64,000 nt of DNA from Vibrio rumoiensis 1S-45 (GCF_000286955.2 NZ_AJYK02000057.1:1-64000), one strand, 5' to 3'; positions 21,217-31,924 are shown, numbered from the stretch's first letter. The notes: generated from the letters alone by a model not told the origin. Numbers and translations: made by a program.

Positions 21217-22260
21217 TTAGAATGCGTAACGGAAACCAACTTGGAATTCATCTTCAGTTTGAGCTTTATCAGCAGCATCATTTTCTGAAAGAAGGTTAAA
21301 TGCGTAGGCACCATAAACAGTAGCATTACCGAAATAACGAGCATATTCAAGTGCAACGTTGTTAACATTGTACTCATTGAAAGACGTTTCGTCAGCATTG
21401 TAGTAGTTGTACGTCATGTTTACGTTGTTGTCACCAAAGGTGTAACCTGCGTAAGCATCGGCAGCATCGAAATCTGATTCATCGGCAGAAGAACGAGCAA
21501 TTTTACCGCCTTCGTATGTTGCTGCTAATAAGATACCATTGTTAGTATAACGAACTGCTGCAGTGTAAGTGTTGTTATCGCCAGTACTGTCAGCATCAGA
21601 GCCAGAGTCATTTGCATCCGTTTGAGCATAACCTAAACCAACTTCTAAAGTCTCAGTCAGTTTGTATGCACCGATAACGCCAAAACCGTCTGCGTTTTGA
21701 GTTAATGCGCTGCCATCTGAATCCGAATCACCTTGTACACTTGCTTGGATAGTCAGTTTTTCAGTGTTGAAAGCGTAGCGTAAAACGTTGTTTGCACGGT
21801 CAGAGGTTGCTACGTTATTTTCATTGATGTAGCCACTGAATACTTCAGCCATATCGGTGAAGTTAGTCAGGTATGTAAAGGCGTTATCTTGATGACCGTA
21901 AGTTAAGCCACCGTATGTTTTAGAGTTCACACCAGCGTATAGGTAACGAGTGTTAAATAATGCGTCGTCAGAATTAGTTGCATCTGACTGATCTTCTGTA
22001 ATTTCAAACTCAGTAAAACCGATGAAAGAGATATCATCATTTAGCTTTTGCTCACCGCCAATGTTTAGGCGAACACGAGAAGCGTCTTTGTATTGGTTAT
22101 CATCAGCATCAGTTTTGTTTGCATCAGAAAAGTTAGCACGAACTTCAACACGACCACCCATGTTTAGGGTAGAAGTGTCGTCTTGATAGATAGTTGCTGC
22201 TGATGCTGCGGTTGAAACTGAAGCAGCGGCCACTGCAAGAGCAAGTAATTTTTTATTCAT
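21217..22260 (-). CDS. ompU: OmpU-type outer-membrane porin
   Basis: A 347-residue general porin forming trimeric 16-stranded channels for small solutes in the outer membrane. There is a cleavable signal peptide (MNKKLLALAVAAASVSTAASA, residues 1–21), a mature chain rich in Asp/Asn/Tyr with alternating beta-strand pattern, and the C-terminal phenylalanine (GFRYAF) needed for BAM-dependent assembly. Its position between greA and dacB matches ompU of V. cholerae, where ToxR activates it. The 547 bases upstream are very AT-rich and contain a repeated AAGCTTGCATA element, consistent with complex control. Confidence 0.9.
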   Translation of the reverse strand: MNKKLLALAVAAASVSTAASAATIYQDDTSTLNMGGRVEVRANFSDANKTDADDNQYKDASRVRLNIGGEQKLNDDISFIGFTEFEITEDQSDATNSDDALFNTRYLYAGVNSKTYGGLTYGHQDNAFTYLTNFTDMAEVFSGYINENNVATSDRANNVLRYAFNTEKLTIQASVQGDSDSDGSALTQNADGFGVIGAYKLTETLEVGLGYAQTDANDSGSDADSTGDNNTYTAAVRYTNNGILLAATYEGGKIARSSADESDFDAADAYAGYTFGDNNVNMTYNYYNADETSFNEYNVNNVALEYARYFGNATVYGAYAFNLLSENDAADKAQTEDEFQVGFRYAF

Positions 22261-22321
22261 TGTATTAATCCTAACTGATTAGCTTTTCCATTAATGAAGG
22301 AACGGTTTTACCATTCTTTGT

Positions 22322-22384
22322 ATGGTTATGCATAAGCTTGCATACCATTCACTATAATTTAGCCAAAATACAGAAGCTTGCATA
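22322..22384 (-). promoter_or_regulatory. ompU upstream region: inverted and direct repeats around a candidate −10
   Basis: AAGCTTGCATA occurs at 22334–22344 and 22374–22384, exactly 40 bases apart. The first copy is also the right arm of an imperfect inverted repeat, ATGGTTATGCA with TGCATACCAT (22322–22348). On the minus strand TATAGT between the copies is a possible −10 without a good −35, as expected for an activated promoter. The remaining gap towards greA is T-rich and holds the greA promoter. Confidence 0.45.
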
Positions 22385-22677
22385 TAGTTTGTCTGCTAAA
22401 CGTTGTACTCCGAAAGTTCCCTTTCTCGATAGTGAAATGATATAAAAATAACTAAAATCGTGACTTTTGTTTACTTTGAGATTGGATTTGTTTTGTTTTT
22501 ATTGTTTTGTATCAGTGGTTTGGGTGGGTATTTCGCTTTTTTCATTAGTGCTCTGTTTTTTTATTTTTTTATGTTTTTATTCGTGTAATTCATCGGTTAA
22601 ATAATTTTTATTTTTTTAAGTACTCGCTAAAAAGATAAACAATTTCAACAAAGCGTGACGAGAATCCAACTTTTAAG

Positions 22678-22706
22678 GTGACTGAATTCAGAACTTTATT
22701 TACACT
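22678..22706 (+). promoter_or_regulatory. Candidate promoter for greA
   Basis: GTGACT and TACACT are separated by 17 bases, predicting a start near 22713 and a 95-base leader that contains the alternative hairpins. Confidence 0.5.
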
Positions 22707-22731
22707 GTGACCACAAGTTATTTCAACGTAA

Positions 22732-22790
22732 CCTACTCAGCCTTTGTTGAGTGGGTATTTATTGTCCAAAGTCCGCTCTTATTGAGTAGG
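22732..22790 (+). promoter_or_regulatory. greA leader with two mutually exclusive hairpins
   Basis: CCTACTCA at 22732–22739 can pair with TGAGTGGG at 22748–22755 or with TGAGTAGG at 22783–22790. The second partner lies just before the ribosome site GGAGTGAGG. The structure could switch between leaving the site free and masking it. Confidence 0.45.
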
Positions 22791-22807
22791 GTTGGAGTGA
22801 GGTTTAA

Positions 22808-23281
22808 ATGGATAAAGTTCCAATGACAATTCGTGGTGAGCAAGAACTACGAACAGAATTAGAAGTGTTATTAAAGCGACGTCCGCTGATTTCTCAAGCA
22901 ATTGCAGAAGCACGTGAGCTTGGTGATTTAAAAGAAAATGCGGAATACCATGCAGCTCGTGAAGAGCAAGGTATTTGTGAGGCACAAATTCGAGATATCG
23001 AATATAAATTATCTGTTGCACAGGTAATTGATGTTTCGAAAATGGATAACACTGGTAAGGTTATTTTTGGTACAACAGTAACGCTTTTAGATATTGATAC
23101 CGATAAAGAAGTTACTTATCAAATTGTTGGTGATGATGAAGCAAATATCAAATCAGGAAAAATTTCAGTGAGCTCACCTATTGCTCGTGGGCTTATTGGG
23201 AAATTTGACGGTGATGAAGTTGTTATCTCGACACCTGGTGGCGAAAAAGACTTCGAAATTATTAAAGTTGATTACATTTAA
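22808..23281 (+). CDS. greA: Transcription elongation factor GreA
   Basis: Rescues backtracked RNA polymerase by stimulating transcript cleavage through its secondary channel. The 157-residue product has the N-terminal coiled coil ([18 protein letters not shown], then the acidic tip [16 protein letters not shown] near residues 41–56) and the C-terminal FKBP-like domain. The ATG at 22808 follows GGAGTGAGG. The leader contains alternative hairpins. Confidence 0.97.
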   Translation: MDKVPMTIRGEQELRTELEVLLKRRPLISQAIAEARELGDLKENAEYHAAREEQGICEAQIRDIEYKLSVAQVIDVSKMDNTGKVIFGTTVTLLDIDTDKEVTYQIVGDDEANIKSGKISVSSPIARGLIGKFDGDEVVISTPGGEKDFEIIKVDYI

Positions 23282-23313
23282 TTGTGTAAACATCTGTTAA
23301 TCAAATAAAAATG

Positions 23314-23345
23314 AAAAGGCCGCAAATCAAGCGGCCTTTTTCTAT
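23314..23345. terminator. Bidirectional terminator between greA and yhbY
   Basis: AAAAGGCCGC and GCGGCCTTTT form a perfect 10-bp stem with a 7-base loop between the converging genes. Confidence 0.92.
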
Positions 23346-23363
23346 TATTGGTAAATAAAAGAA

Positions 23364-23660
23364 TTATTTACGAGGGATTTCGATTTTACGTTGTTCGCTT
23401 TGGCGGTATAAAACAAGCACCTTACCAATGGTTTGTACTTTTTCTGCTTTCGTTTCACGAACAATCGCGTCTATAATCAATTGCTTAGTTTCTCTGTCTT
23501 CAGAGGCAACTTTGATTTTAATCAGTTCATGGTGGTCGAGGGCAAGCTCAATTTCTGCAAGAACGGCTTCGGTTAATCCATTTGCGCCCATTAGCACTAC
23601 AGGTTTTAAACTGTGAGCTAGTCCTTTTAAGTGCTGCTTTTGTTTGGTGCTTAGGTTCAT
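23364..23660 (-). CDS. yhbY: Ribosome-associated RNA-binding protein YhbY (CRS1/CRM domain)
   Basis: A 98-residue single CRM-domain protein that binds pre-50S ribosomal particles in relatives. The family start LSTKQKQHLKGLAHSLKPVV and the GxxG-type loop GANGLTEAV are present; the end is lysine/arginine rich. It is divergent from rlmE, with 150 bases between them, the same arrangement as in E. coli. Confidence 0.95.
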   Translation of the reverse strand: MNLSTKQKQHLKGLAHSLKPVVLMGANGLTEAVLAEIELALDHHELIKIKVASEDRETKQLIIDAIVRETKAEKVQTIGKVLVLYRQSEQRKIEIPRK

Positions 23661-23810
23661 TATGCGGCCATTATTTTATATTATTAGGGTTGAAAACATC
23701 TATTTTAACGCCATCTATAGTGGAAGACTATAATTTCCGTAATAGTTTCTGTTAGAACTTCTGCATTTGTGCCTAATAACAGGGGCGTAAATACAATCAT
23801 TAGGTATTAA

Positions 23811-24440
23811 ATGAGTAAGAAAAAACATTCGGCCAGTTCTGGTCGTTGGCTGCAAGAGCACTTTGATGATAAGTACGTAGCCGAGGCTCAAAAGAAGGGT
23901 TACCGTTCTAGAGCTATTTTTAAAATTGAAGAAATTCAAGATAAAGATAAATTATTGAAACCAGGGATGACGGTTGTCGACTTAGGTGCCGCCCCTGGTG
24001 GTTGGTCTCAATATGCAGCTGGAATTGTGGGTGACAATGGCCAAGTAATAGCTTGTGACATTTTATCTATGGATTCGATTGCTGGCGTAAGCTTTCTTCA
24101 AGGGGATTTCCGTGAAGAAACGGTTTTAGAAGCCTTACTAGAACGCATACAACCTGATATGGTAGATGTAGTGATGTCTGATATGGCTCCTAATATGAGT
24201 GGAAACCTTGCTGTAGATCAGCCTAGAGGGATGTATTTAGTTGAATTGGCATTGGATATGTGTCGACAAGTTCTAGCTCCTAATGGTAGTTTTGTGGTTA
24301 AAGTGTTTCAAGGCGAAGGTTTTGATCAGTACGTTAAAGATGTACGGGATATGTTCAAAGCAGTCAAAATTCGTAAACCAGACTCTTCACGCGCACGTTC
24401 ACGTGAGGTTTATATCGTAGCTACAGGTTATAAACTGTAG
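23811..24440 (+). CDS. rlmE: 23S rRNA 2'-O-methyltransferase RlmE (FtsJ/RrmJ)
   Basis: Methylates U2552 in the 23S A-loop during late 50S assembly. The product has 209 residues, with the SAM-binding motif [15 protein letters not shown] near residue 53, the acidic DMAPNMSG near 126 and the lysine in [10 protein letters not shown] near 165, which fit the K-D-K-E catalytic set. ftsH follows 42 bases later, the conserved rlmE–ftsH pair. Confidence 0.97.
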   Translation: MSKKKHSASSGRWLQEHFDDKYVAEAQKKGYRSRAIFKIEEIQDKDKLLKPGMTVVDLGAAPGGWSQYAAGIVGDNGQVIACDILSMDSIAGVSFLQGDFREETVLEALLERIQPDMVDVVMSDMAPNMSGNLAVDQPRGMYLVELALDMCRQVLAPNGSFVVKVFQGEGFDQYVKDVRDMFKAVKIRKPDSSRARSREVYIVATGYKL

Positions 24441-24482
24441 TAATCTACTTTTAATTATAATAGTGACCGAGAGGCTGACACC

Positions 24483-26456
24483 TTGAGTGACATGGCAAAA
24501 AATTTAATTTTGTGGCTAGTAATCGCCGTAGTTTTGATGTCAGTTTTCCAGAGCTTTGGGCCTGGGGACAGTAGCGGAAAAGCAATAGATTACACATCCT
24601 TTGTAAAAGACGTTGGTCAAGGCCAAGTTCGTGAGGCAAAGTTCAAGGATAGAGAAATTACCTTTGTTCGTTCTGATAATTCTCGCAATGTAACTTACAT
24701 GCCAGTTTACGACAGTAAGCTTCTCGACGATCTTATTAACCAAAATGTGAAAGTGACAGGGACACCACCTGAGCAACAAAGTTTGCTAAGCACCATTTTC
24801 ATTTCTTGGTTCCCAATGATTTTACTCATCGGGGTTTGGATTTTCTTCATGCGTCAAATGCAAGGTGGCGGTGGCGGTAAAGGCGCTATGTCATTTGGTA
24901 AAAGCAAAGCTCGCATGATGGGTGAAGACCAAATCAAAACAACCTTTGCTGATGTGGCCGGTTGTGATGAAGCGAAAGAAGACGTGAAAGAACTGGTTGA
25001 TTACTTACGAGATCCAAGCCGATTCCAAAAGCTTGGTGGTAAAATACCAACGGGTGTTTTATTGGTTGGTCCTCCGGGCACAGGTAAAACCTTACTAGCT
25101 AAAGCGATTGCTGGTGAAGCGAAAGTACCGTTCTTTAGTATTTCAGGCTCTGACTTCGTAGAAATGTTTGTTGGTGTTGGTGCATCTCGTGTGCGTGACA
25201 TGTTTGAACAAGCGAAAAAAGCCTCGCCTTGCATTATCTTTATCGATGAGATTGATGCAGTAGGCCGTCAACGTGGTGCTGGTGTTGGTGGTGGACACGA
25301 TGAACGTGAACAAACGCTAAATCAAATGCTAGTTGAAATGGATGGTTTCGAAGGTAATGAAGGTATCATTGTTATTGCGGCAACGAACCGTCCTGACGTG
25401 CTTGACCCAGCATTACTTCGTCCAGGTCGTTTTGACCGCCAAGTGGTTGTTGGCTTACCAGATGTCCGTGGTCGTGAACAAATTTTGAAAGTACACATGC
25501 GCAAAGTGCCTTTAGCTGAAAATGTTGAACCATCTTTGATTGCTCGTGGTACTCCAGGATTCTCTGGTGCAGATCTTGCTAACTTAGTTAACGAAGCGGC
25601 TCTATTTGCTGCTCGTGGTAACAAGCGTAATGTTTCAATGGTTGAGTTTGAATTAGCCAAAGACAAGATTATGATGGGTGCAGAGCGCCGCTCTATGGTA
25701 TTAACGGAAGATACGAAAGCATCAACCGCTTACCATGAAGCAGGTCATGCGATTGTTGGTCGCTTAGTTCCTGAGCACGATCCTGTTTATAAAGTGTCGA
25801 TCATTCCTCGCGGCCGTGCATTGGGTGTTACCATGTATTTACCTGAGCAAGATCGTGTGAGTATGAATCGTCAACACCTTGAGTCTATGATTTCGAGTTT
25901 GTACGGTGGCCGTTTAGCTGAAGAGCTTATTTATGGCGTAGATAAAGTATCAACTGGTGCATCAAATGATATCGAACGTGCTACAGATATTGCACGCAAG
26001 ATGGTGACTCAATGGGGCTTCTCTGAAAAACTTGGCCCACTTCTGTACGCAGAAGAAGAAGGCGAAGTGTTCATGGGGCGTGGTATGTCTCAAGCGAAGC
26101 ATATGTCGGATGAAACGGCTCGCCTTATCGACCAAGAAGTTCGCATTATCATTGATCGTAACTACGCTCGAGCGAAGCAAATTCTGGAAGACAATATGGA
26201 TATCATGCACTCAATGAAAGATGCATTGATGAAATATGAAACCATTGATGCTGGTCAGATCGAAGACTTGATGAATCGCAGTGATACGATTCGTGCGCCA
26301 CAAGGTTGGACGGATGATGCGACCAGTAAAGCGGATGAAACTGTTGCTAAAGCTGAAGCATCGGAACCTGAGATCAAAGCCGACACTCAGTCTGAAACAA
26401 CGTCAGATCAAGAACAAACAGCGGATGATAAAGAAACTAAAAATAAAGATTCTTAA
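24483..26456 (+). CDS. ftsH: ATP-dependent zinc metalloprotease FtsH
   Basis: Membrane-anchored AAA+ protease that degrades LpxC, sigma-32 and unassembled membrane proteins. Two transmembrane segments (about 8–26 and 104–123) flank a periplasmic loop. Walker A GPPGTGKT is at 196–203, Walker [13 protein letters not shown] near 253, and the zinc site HEAGH at 418–422. The tail is acidic and rich in Glu, Asp and Thr. The start may be TTG at 24483, spaced eight bases from GAGAGG, or ATG at 24492, which gives the E. coli-like start MAKNLILW. Confidence 0.98.
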   Translation: MSDMAKNLILWLVIAVVLMSVFQSFGPGDSSGKAIDYTSFVKDVGQGQVREAKFKDREITFVRSDNSRNVTYMPVYDSKLLDDLINQNVKVTGTPPEQQSLLSTIFISWFPMILLIGVWIFFMRQMQGGGGGKGAMSFGKSKARMMGEDQIKTTFADVAGCDEAKEDVKELVDYLRDPSRFQKLGGKIPTGVLLVGPPGTGKTLLAKAIAGEAKVPFFSISGSDFVEMFVGVGASRVRDMFEQAKKASPCIIFIDEIDAVGRQRGAGVGGGHDEREQTLNQMLVEMDGFEGNEGIIVIAATNRPDVLDPALLRPGRFDRQVVVGLPDVRGREQILKVHMRKVPLAENVEPSLIARGTPGFSGADLANLVNEAALFAARGNKRNVSMVEFELAKDKIMMGAERRSMVLTEDTKASTAYHEAGHAIVGRLVPEHDPVYKVSIIPRGRALGVTMYLPEQDRVSMNRQHLESMISSLYGGRLAEELIYGVDKVSTGASNDIERATDIARKMVTQWGFSEKLGPLLYAEEEGEVFMGRGMSQAKHMSDETARLIDQEVRIIIDRNYARAKQILEDNMDIMHSMKDALMKYETIDAGQIEDLMNRSDTIRAPQGWTDDATSKADETVAKAEASEPEIKADTQSETTSDQEQTADDKETKNKDS

Positions 26457-26474
26457 TCCTGTGTAAGTAATACT

Positions 26475-26500
26475 AAGCCCTGATTCTGTCAGGGCTTTTT
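26475..26500 (+). terminator. Terminator after ftsH
   Basis: AAGCCCTGA and TCAGGGCTT form a 9-bp stem with loop TTCTG, followed by a T run. Confidence 0.9.
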
Positions 26501-26564
26501 CTATTCTGAAGACAAGGGTTTCTGACATACCCAATTCCACACCTTATTGATGAGATGATTCAAT

Positions 26565-27398
26565 ATGTTTTTGAACGCAAATGGTAAAACCCTCGATCTT
26601 ACTGAGCCTAAAATTATGGGCATCTTGAATATGACGCCAGATTCATTTTCTGACGGTGGCAAATTTAATCACTTAGATAAAGCAATGAAACAGGTAGAGT
26701 CTATGATTCTAGCTGGTGCGACGATCATTGATGTTGGTGGAGAGTCTACTCGTCCTGGTGCCCAAGAAGTATCCGTTGAAGATGAGTTAAATAGAGTGAT
26801 TCCTTTAGTTCGAGGCATTAAAGAAAATTTTGATGTGTGGATTTCACTGGATACCAGTAAAGCGGATGTCATGAGTGAAGGGATTACTCATGGAGTTGAT
26901 CTGATTAATGATATTCGAGCATTAAGAGAGCCAGGAAGTTTAGAGGTTGCGGCTAAGGCAAACATTCCTGTGTGTATTATGCATATGCAAGGTCAGCCAA
27001 GAACAATGCAGCATAATCCCGTTTATGACGATGTATTGAAAGATGTGTGTGATTTTCTTGAACAGCGAATCAAAGCATGCGAAGAAGCCGGTATAGTGAG
27101 AGAAAACATTATATTGGATCCAGGATTTGGATTTGGAAAAAGCTTAGCACACAACTATCATCTATTAGCGAATCTAGAGCAAATTCATCAATTTGGGTTA
27201 CCGATTCTTGCGGGAATGTCACGAAAATCAATGATCTCAAAATTACTCGATAAAGTGCCAGCTGAGAGTGTTGTCGGTAGTGTAATTTGTGCGACAATTG
27301 CGGCACAAAAAGGCGCTCAAATAATTCGAGTTCATGATGTGGCTGAGACTCAAGATGCTATGCGTGTACTTAACATGGTGCAAATTAATAAAAATTAA
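26565..27398 (+). CDS. folP: Dihydropteroate synthase
   Basis: Condenses p-aminobenzoate with hydroxymethyl-dihydropterin pyrophosphate in folate synthesis; the target of sulfonamides. The 277-residue TIM barrel has family signatures GILNMTPDSFSDGG near residue 19 and DVGGESTRPGA near 56, and the pterin-site segments LDPGFGFGK near 184 and SRKS near 221. glmM follows 72 bases later, the conserved folP–glmM order. Confidence 0.97.
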   Translation: MFLNANGKTLDLTEPKIMGILNMTPDSFSDGGKFNHLDKAMKQVESMILAGATIIDVGGESTRPGAQEVSVEDELNRVIPLVRGIKENFDVWISLDTSKADVMSEGITHGVDLINDIRALREPGSLEVAAKANIPVCIMHMQGQPRTMQHNPVYDDVLKDVCDFLEQRIKACEEAGIVRENIILDPGFGFGKSLAHNYHLLANLEQIHQFGLPILAGMSRKSMISKLLDKVPAESVVGSVICATIAAQKGAQIIRVHDVAETQDAMRVLNMVQINKN

Positions 27399-27470
27399 TA
27401 ATTATACTTCAGCATGTCTTCTAACCTATAAAGCATGTTAAGTATTTCACTTGCTGAAAAAGGACAAGTT

Positions 27471-28808
27471 ATGTCAACGAGAAAATATTTTGGAACCGAC
27501 GGTGTGCGCGGCAAAGTCGGCCAGTTTCCTATCACGCCTGATTTTATGTTAAAGCTCGGTTGGGCAGCTGGGCGCGTATTAGCCCAACAAGGAACCAAGC
27601 AAGTTATTATTGGTAAAGATACTCGAATTTCAGGCTATATGCTTGAATCAGCATTAGAAGCAGGTTTAGCTGCGGCGGGTTTGAAGGCGATTTTTACTGG
27701 GCCAATGCCAACACCAGCTGTCGCATACTTGACGCAAACTTTCCGAGCGGAAGCCGGTATCGTTATTTCTGCATCGCATAACCCGTATTATGATAACGGG
27801 ATTAAGTTTTTTTCTTCTGAAGGGACTAAGCTGCCAGATTCTGTAGAGTTAGCAATTGAAGCGGAACTTGAAAAAGACATTGAATGTGTCGAATCAGCAT
27901 TATTGGGTAAAGCAAAAAGAATGGTCGACGCTGCAGGCCGCTATATTGAATTTTGTAAGAGCACCTTCCCGAATGAATTAAGCTTAAAAGACTTAAAGAT
28001 TGTTGTGGATTGCGCTCATGGTGCAACCTACCACATTGCGCCTAGTGTCTTTACTGAGCTTGGAGCGGAAGTCATTGCTATCGGTTGTGAGCCAAACGGC
28101 TTAAATATCAATGATGAAGTTGGTGCAACCGATGTTCGCGCATTACAAGCTCGAGTGTTGGAAGAAAAAGCCGACCTTGGCTTAGCGTTTGATGGTGATG
28201 GCGACCGTATCATCATGGTTGATGAGCTAGGTAATAAAGTCGATGGTGATCAAATTGCTTATATAATTGCCCGTGATGCACTACGTCGTGGCGATTTAAA
28301 AGGTGGCGTTGTTGGTACACTGATGACCAATTTAGGCATGGAAAATGGCTTAAAACAATTAGGTATTCCATTTGTACGTTCAAAAGTTGGCGATCGTTAT
28401 GTAATGGAGCAATTGCTTGAAAATAATTGGAAAATTGGTGCTGAAAATTCAGGGCACGTTATTCTGTTAGATAAAGTAACCACTGGTGATGCTATCGTTG
28501 CTGCGTTACAGGTATTAGCGTCGGTAGTCGGAAGCAAGTTATCATTAAACGTACTGGCGTCGGGCATGACACTTTACCCGCAAGTTTTGGTAAACGTACG
28601 TTTTTCTGGTAATGCAGATCCACTACAAAATCCATCTGTACTTGAAGCGGTTTCTAGTGTGGAAAAGCAACTTGGTGATAAAGGTCGAGTATTGCTGCGT
28701 AAATCAGGAACCGAGCCATTAATTCGAGTTATGGTGGAAGGGGAAGATGCACAATTAGTTGAATCTTCAGCTAATGCCATTGCTGATAAAGTAAAAGAAA
28801 GTTGCTAA
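27471..28808 (+). CDS. glmM: Phosphoglucosamine mutase
   Basis: Converts glucosamine-6-phosphate to glucosamine-1-phosphate for UDP-GlcNAc, needed for peptidoglycan and LPS. The phosphorylated serine is S102 in VISASHNP, the magnesium loop DGDGDRI lies near residue 242, and the phosphate-binding [12 protein letters not shown] near 408. The 445-residue length is normal. The ATG at 27471 has AAAGGA upstream and starts with [14 protein letters not shown]; an upstream in-frame ATG at 27435 is not favoured. Confidence 0.98.
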   Translation: MSTRKYFGTDGVRGKVGQFPITPDFMLKLGWAAGRVLAQQGTKQVIIGKDTRISGYMLESALEAGLAAAGLKAIFTGPMPTPAVAYLTQTFRAEAGIVISASHNPYYDNGIKFFSSEGTKLPDSVELAIEAELEKDIECVESALLGKAKRMVDAAGRYIEFCKSTFPNELSLKDLKIVVDCAHGATYHIAPSVFTELGAEVIAIGCEPNGLNINDEVGATDVRALQARVLEEKADLGLAFDGDGDRIIMVDELGNKVDGDQIAYIIARDALRRGDLKGGVVGTLMTNLGMENGLKQLGIPFVRSKVGDRYVMEQLLENNWKIGAENSGHVILLDKVTTGDAIVAALQVLASVVGSKLSLNVLASGMTLYPQVLVNVRFSGNADPLQNPSVLEAVSSVEKQLGDKGRVLLRKSGTEPLIRVMVEGEDAQLVESSANAIADKVKESC

Positions 28809-28885
28809 AAGCAATAATCATTGGTCAGTAAAAGTAGATGAGTAGCATCATTTTCTGACCAAATTGCTGCTTTTGTGCCTTTTTT
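28807..28885 (+). terminator. Compound hairpin terminator after glmM
   Basis: The outer arms AAAAGCA and TGCTTTT and the inner arms TTGGTCAG and CTGACCAA form a long interrupted stem. A small GATG–CATC hairpin lies at the top, and TTTTTT follows. Confidence 0.65.
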
Positions 28886-28927
28886 AATCGTTTAAGCATC
28901 AACATGCACTTTTTTGATAATTTTTTC

Positions 28928-28956
28928 TTGTCAGCTAGTGCCGCTTTCGTTAGTAT
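28928..28956 (+). promoter_or_regulatory. Promoter for secG and the downstream tRNA genes
   Basis: TTGTCA, a 17-base spacer and TAGTAT predict a start near 28963, about 70 bases before secG. Confidence 0.6.
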
Positions 28957-29033
28957 CACCTCGCCTCATTAGGGAGGTGCGTTGTTGTTGGCTTTAGTCA
29001 CTCAACTCAAAAATTCAGAACATAGGTGGAAAA

Positions 29034-29381
29034 ATGTTAACAGTTCTACTTGTGATTTATCTTCTGGCTGCGCTTGGTGTAATTGGCCTAGTGTTGATTC
29101 AGCAGGGTAAAGGCGCAGACATGGGAGCCTCTTTCGGGGCTGGAGCATCAAATACAGTATTTGGCTCTGGTGGCTCAGGAAATTTCCTAACCCGATCTAC
29201 AGCAATTTTTGCGACAATATTTTTCATTATTAGTTTAGTGCTTGGCCATATGTCAACGGCTAAAGATGAATCTCAGTTTGCTGCACCAGGCCTTGGTCTA
29301 GAACAGAAAGCTGATCTAAAAGATAAAGTCGCTACTGATGAAATTCCTGCTCCAAAGAGCAATGATGAGATTCCTCAGTAA
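29034..29381 (+). CDS. secG: Preprotein translocase subunit SecG
   Basis: Small accessory subunit of the SecYEG channel that eases SecA-driven export. The 115-residue protein has two hydrophobic helices (about residues 3–20 and 55–72) around the conserved QQGKGADMGASFGAGAS loop, and a polar, charged C-terminal tail. It is followed 15 bases later by tRNA-Leu, the same secG–leuU order as E. coli. Confidence 0.96.
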   Translation: MLTVLLVIYLLAALGVIGLVLIQQGKGADMGASFGAGASNTVFGSGGSGNFLTRSTAIFATIFFIISLVLGHMSTAKDESQFAAPGLGLEQKADLKDKVATDEIPAPKSNDEIPQ

Positions 29382-29396
29382 GTAAAAGATAGTATT

Positions 29397-29481
29397 GCCG
29401 AGATGGTGAAATTGGTAGACACGCTAGCATGAGGTGCTAGTGCCTTATGGTGTGGGGGTTCAAGTCCCCCTCTCGGCACCA
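29397..29481 (+). tRNA. leuU: tRNA-Leu (anticodon GAG)
   Basis: An 85-base class II tRNA with encoded CCA. The acceptor pairs GCCGAGA with TCTCGGC. The anticodon loop ATGAGGT gives GAG. The long variable arm and the T-loop TTCAAGT are typical of leucine tRNAs. The position after secG matches leuU. Confidence 0.95.
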
Positions 29482-29551
29482 TTGTTTGTTAAAGCTTGTA
29501 AAGTCTAAGCTAGCGCGTATAATGCCGCTCAGATTAGAAAGCAATATCGGA

Positions 29552-29628
<77 letters not shown>

Positions 29629-29729
29629 ATCCTTTTTAAGGAAATGCTTTTGCAAGTTTTTGTGTTTAAAGTCTGACTTTTTACACAGCTAAGCTAAACT
29701 ATAGCTTGGTAATATCAGGGTCCAGCAAT

Positions 29730-29755
29730 AAAAAACCCCGAATTCGGGGTTTTTT
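29730..29755 (+). terminator. Terminator after initiator tRNA
   Basis: A perfect 11-bp stem, AAAAAACCCCG with CGGGGTTTTTT and loop AATT, lies 102 bases after metY. The rest of the gap to rimP carries no gene that I can see. Confidence 0.9.
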
Positions 29756-29941
29756 ATTATCTGCGCACTTAGATTGGCTCTTTTTTAGCAAATTTAACGT
29801 GTTTTGTGGATAATGCATGGTGTTTGAATTGGGCTTTATGCCCTTTTTTTGTTTCTGGACACTCGGCTTTAAGCTTTTTATTCCATTAAGTTTGCAACAA
29901 ACATGAGCAAACCTTGGAAAGCTTCATTTCCGGAGAATTTA

Positions 29942-30397
29942 ATGACTGGTTTAGAAAAACAATTAACCGAACTTTTAGATGCCCCTGTCGCGGCTTCAGG
30001 TTATGAATTAGTTGGCTTGGAATTTATCCGTGCTGGCGAACATTCGACATTACGTATTTTTATTGATCATGAAAATGGCATTAACGTTGATGATTGCGCT
30101 GAAGTTAGCCGTCAAGTTAGTGCTGTTATGGATGTTGAAGATCCAATTACAGTGGCATACAACTTAGAAGTCTCCTCTCCAGGTTTGGAGCGTCCACTAT
30201 TCAAACCTGCACATTACCGACAGTTTATCGGACACGAAGTGAACTTGGTTTTGAAAATGGCGATGAATAATCGTCGCAAATGGAAAGGCGTAATTTCGAC
30301 TATTGACGGAGAAATCGTAACTCTAGATGTCGATGGTCAAGAAGAACAATTTGCTTTAAGTAATATTTCTAAAGCTAACTTGATACCAAAATTTTAA
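29942..30397 (+). CDS. rimP: Ribosome maturation factor RimP
   Basis: Needed for 30S subunit maturation. The 151-residue protein matches E. coli RimP closely: [13 protein letters not shown] near residue 21, the conserved [20 protein letters not shown] near 48 and [11 protein letters not shown] near 79. The ATG at 29942 has GGAG six bases upstream; an in-frame ATG at 29903 would add 13 atypical residues. It is first of the rimP–nusA–infB–rbfA–truB run. Confidence 0.95.
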   Translation: MTGLEKQLTELLDAPVAASGYELVGLEFIRAGEHSTLRIFIDHENGINVDDCAEVSRQVSAVMDVEDPITVAYNLEVSSPGLERPLFKPAHYRQFIGHEVNLVLKMAMNNRRKWKGVISTIDGEIVTLDVDGQEEQFALSNISKANLIPKF

Positions 30398-30415
30398 GTC
30401 TGAAGAGGCATAAAC

Positions 30416-31903
30416 ATGAATAAAGAAATTTTAGCGGTAGTTGAAGCTGTTTCGAATGAGAAAGGGGTTCCCCGTGAGCGTATTTTTGAAGCATTAGAAA
30501 TTGCTTTAGCTACGGCAACTAAGAAAAAAAGCGCACATGAAATTGAAGTTCGCGTTGAGATCGATCGTAAGACCGGCGATTTTGATACTTTCCGTCGTTG
30601 GTTAGTGGTGGCAGAAGTTGAGTTTCCAACAAAGGAAATGTCAATTGAAGCAGCGCAATACGATGATGAATCGCTTGAACTTGGTGACTACGTTGAAGAC
30701 GATATTGAATCGGTAACCTTCGACCGTATTACCACGCAAACAGCGAAACAAGTTATCGTACAAAAAGTACGTGAAGCTGAACGTGCACAAATCGTTGAGC
30801 AATTTATCGATAATGAAGGTGAGTTGGTTACGGGTGTTGTTAAAAAAGCAACTCGTGATGCTGTTATCGTCGATCTTGGTAATAATGCAGAATCAGTCAT
30901 TTTACGCGAAGATCAATTGCCGCGTGAAAACTTACGTCCTGGCGATCGTATCCGTGGTTTACTTTATGCAGTTAAACCTGAAGCGCGTGGTTTCCAGCTT
31001 TTCTTAACTCGTTCAAAATCTGAAATGCTTATCGAGCTTTTCCGTATTGAAGTGCCAGAAATTGGCGAAGAGCTAATTGAATTGAAAGCGGCGGCTCGTG
31101 ATCCAGGTTCTCGTGCCAAAATCGCAGTAAAAACCAACGACCGTCGTATTGACCCTGTTGGTGCTTGTGTTGGTATGCGTGGAGCACGTGTACAAGCTGT
31201 TTCTGGTGAGCTTGGTGGTGAGCGTATTGATATCGTGCTTTGGGATGATAACCCAGCGCAATTTGTTATCAACGCAATGGCTCCTGCGGATGTAGCTTCA
31301 ATCATTGTTGATGAAGATACTCACTCAATGGATATTGCAGTTGAAGCAGATAATTTAGCACAAGCTATAGGCCGTAGTGGCCAAAACGTACGTTTAGCCT
31401 CTCAACTAACGGGTTGGGAATTGAACGTAATGACAGTTGCAGACCTTAAAAATAAGCATCAAGAAGAATCAGTAGCCGCTATTGAAAACTTCATGAAGCA
31501 TCTTGATATTGAACAAGACTTTGCTGAAATGCTTGTTGAAGAAGGTTTCTCAACATTAGAAGAAATCGCTTACGTACCAGTAAATGAATTACTTGAAATT
31601 GACGGCCTTGAAGAAGAAATGGTTGAAGAGCTACGTGCTCGAGCTAAAAATGCATTGACCACTTTAGCGCTTGTTCAAGAAGAGTCACTGGATGGTTTAG
31701 AGCCTGCTGAAGATCTACTTGCTTTAGACGGTTTAGAGCGCGAATTAGCGTTTAAACTAGCAGCTAAAGGTGTAGTGACTTTAGAAGATTTAGCTGACCA
31801 AGGCATTGATGACCTAGAAGGCATCGAAGGCTTAACAGATGAACGTGCAGGCGAATTAATTATGGCCGCTCGTAATATTTGCTGGTTTGGCGACGAAGAA
31901 TAA
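30416..31903 (+). CDS. nusA: Transcription termination/antitermination factor NusA
   Basis: RNA polymerase-bound regulator of pausing, termination and antitermination. The 495-residue protein has the N-terminal polymerase-binding domain (1–~130), an S1 domain (near 135–200), two KH domains ([17 protein letters not shown] near 243 and [19 protein letters not shown] near 316), and two C-terminal acidic helix-hairpin repeats (near 365–420 and 440–490). It lies 18 bases after rimP and 21 bases before infB. Confidence 0.98.
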   Translation: MNKEILAVVEAVSNEKGVPRERIFEALEIALATATKKKSAHEIEVRVEIDRKTGDFDTFRRWLVVAEVEFPTKEMSIEAAQYDDESLELGDYVEDDIESVTFDRITTQTAKQVIVQKVREAERAQIVEQFIDNEGELVTGVVKKATRDAVIVDLGNNAESVILREDQLPRENLRPGDRIRGLLYAVKPEARGFQLFLTRSKSEMLIELFRIEVPEIGEELIELKAAARDPGSRAKIAVKTNDRRIDPVGACVGMRGARVQAVSGELGGERIDIVLWDDNPAQFVINAMAPADVASIIVDEDTHSMDIAVEADNLAQAIGRSGQNVRLASQLTGWELNVMTVADLKNKHQEESVAAIENFMKHLDIEQDFAEMLVEEGFSTLEEIAYVPVNELLEIDGLEEEMVEELRARAKNALTTLALVQEESLDGLEPAEDLLALDGLERELAFKLAAKGVVTLEDLADQGIDDLEGIEGLTDERAGELIMAARNICWFGDEE

Positions 31904-31924
31904 TTTCAGCAAGGAGAAAGCAGT

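Noticed and set aside
22480..22620. T-rich stretch between ompU and greA as a gene or mobile remnant
   Set aside because: No reading frame or terminal repeats; AT-rich promoter DNA is sufficient explanation.
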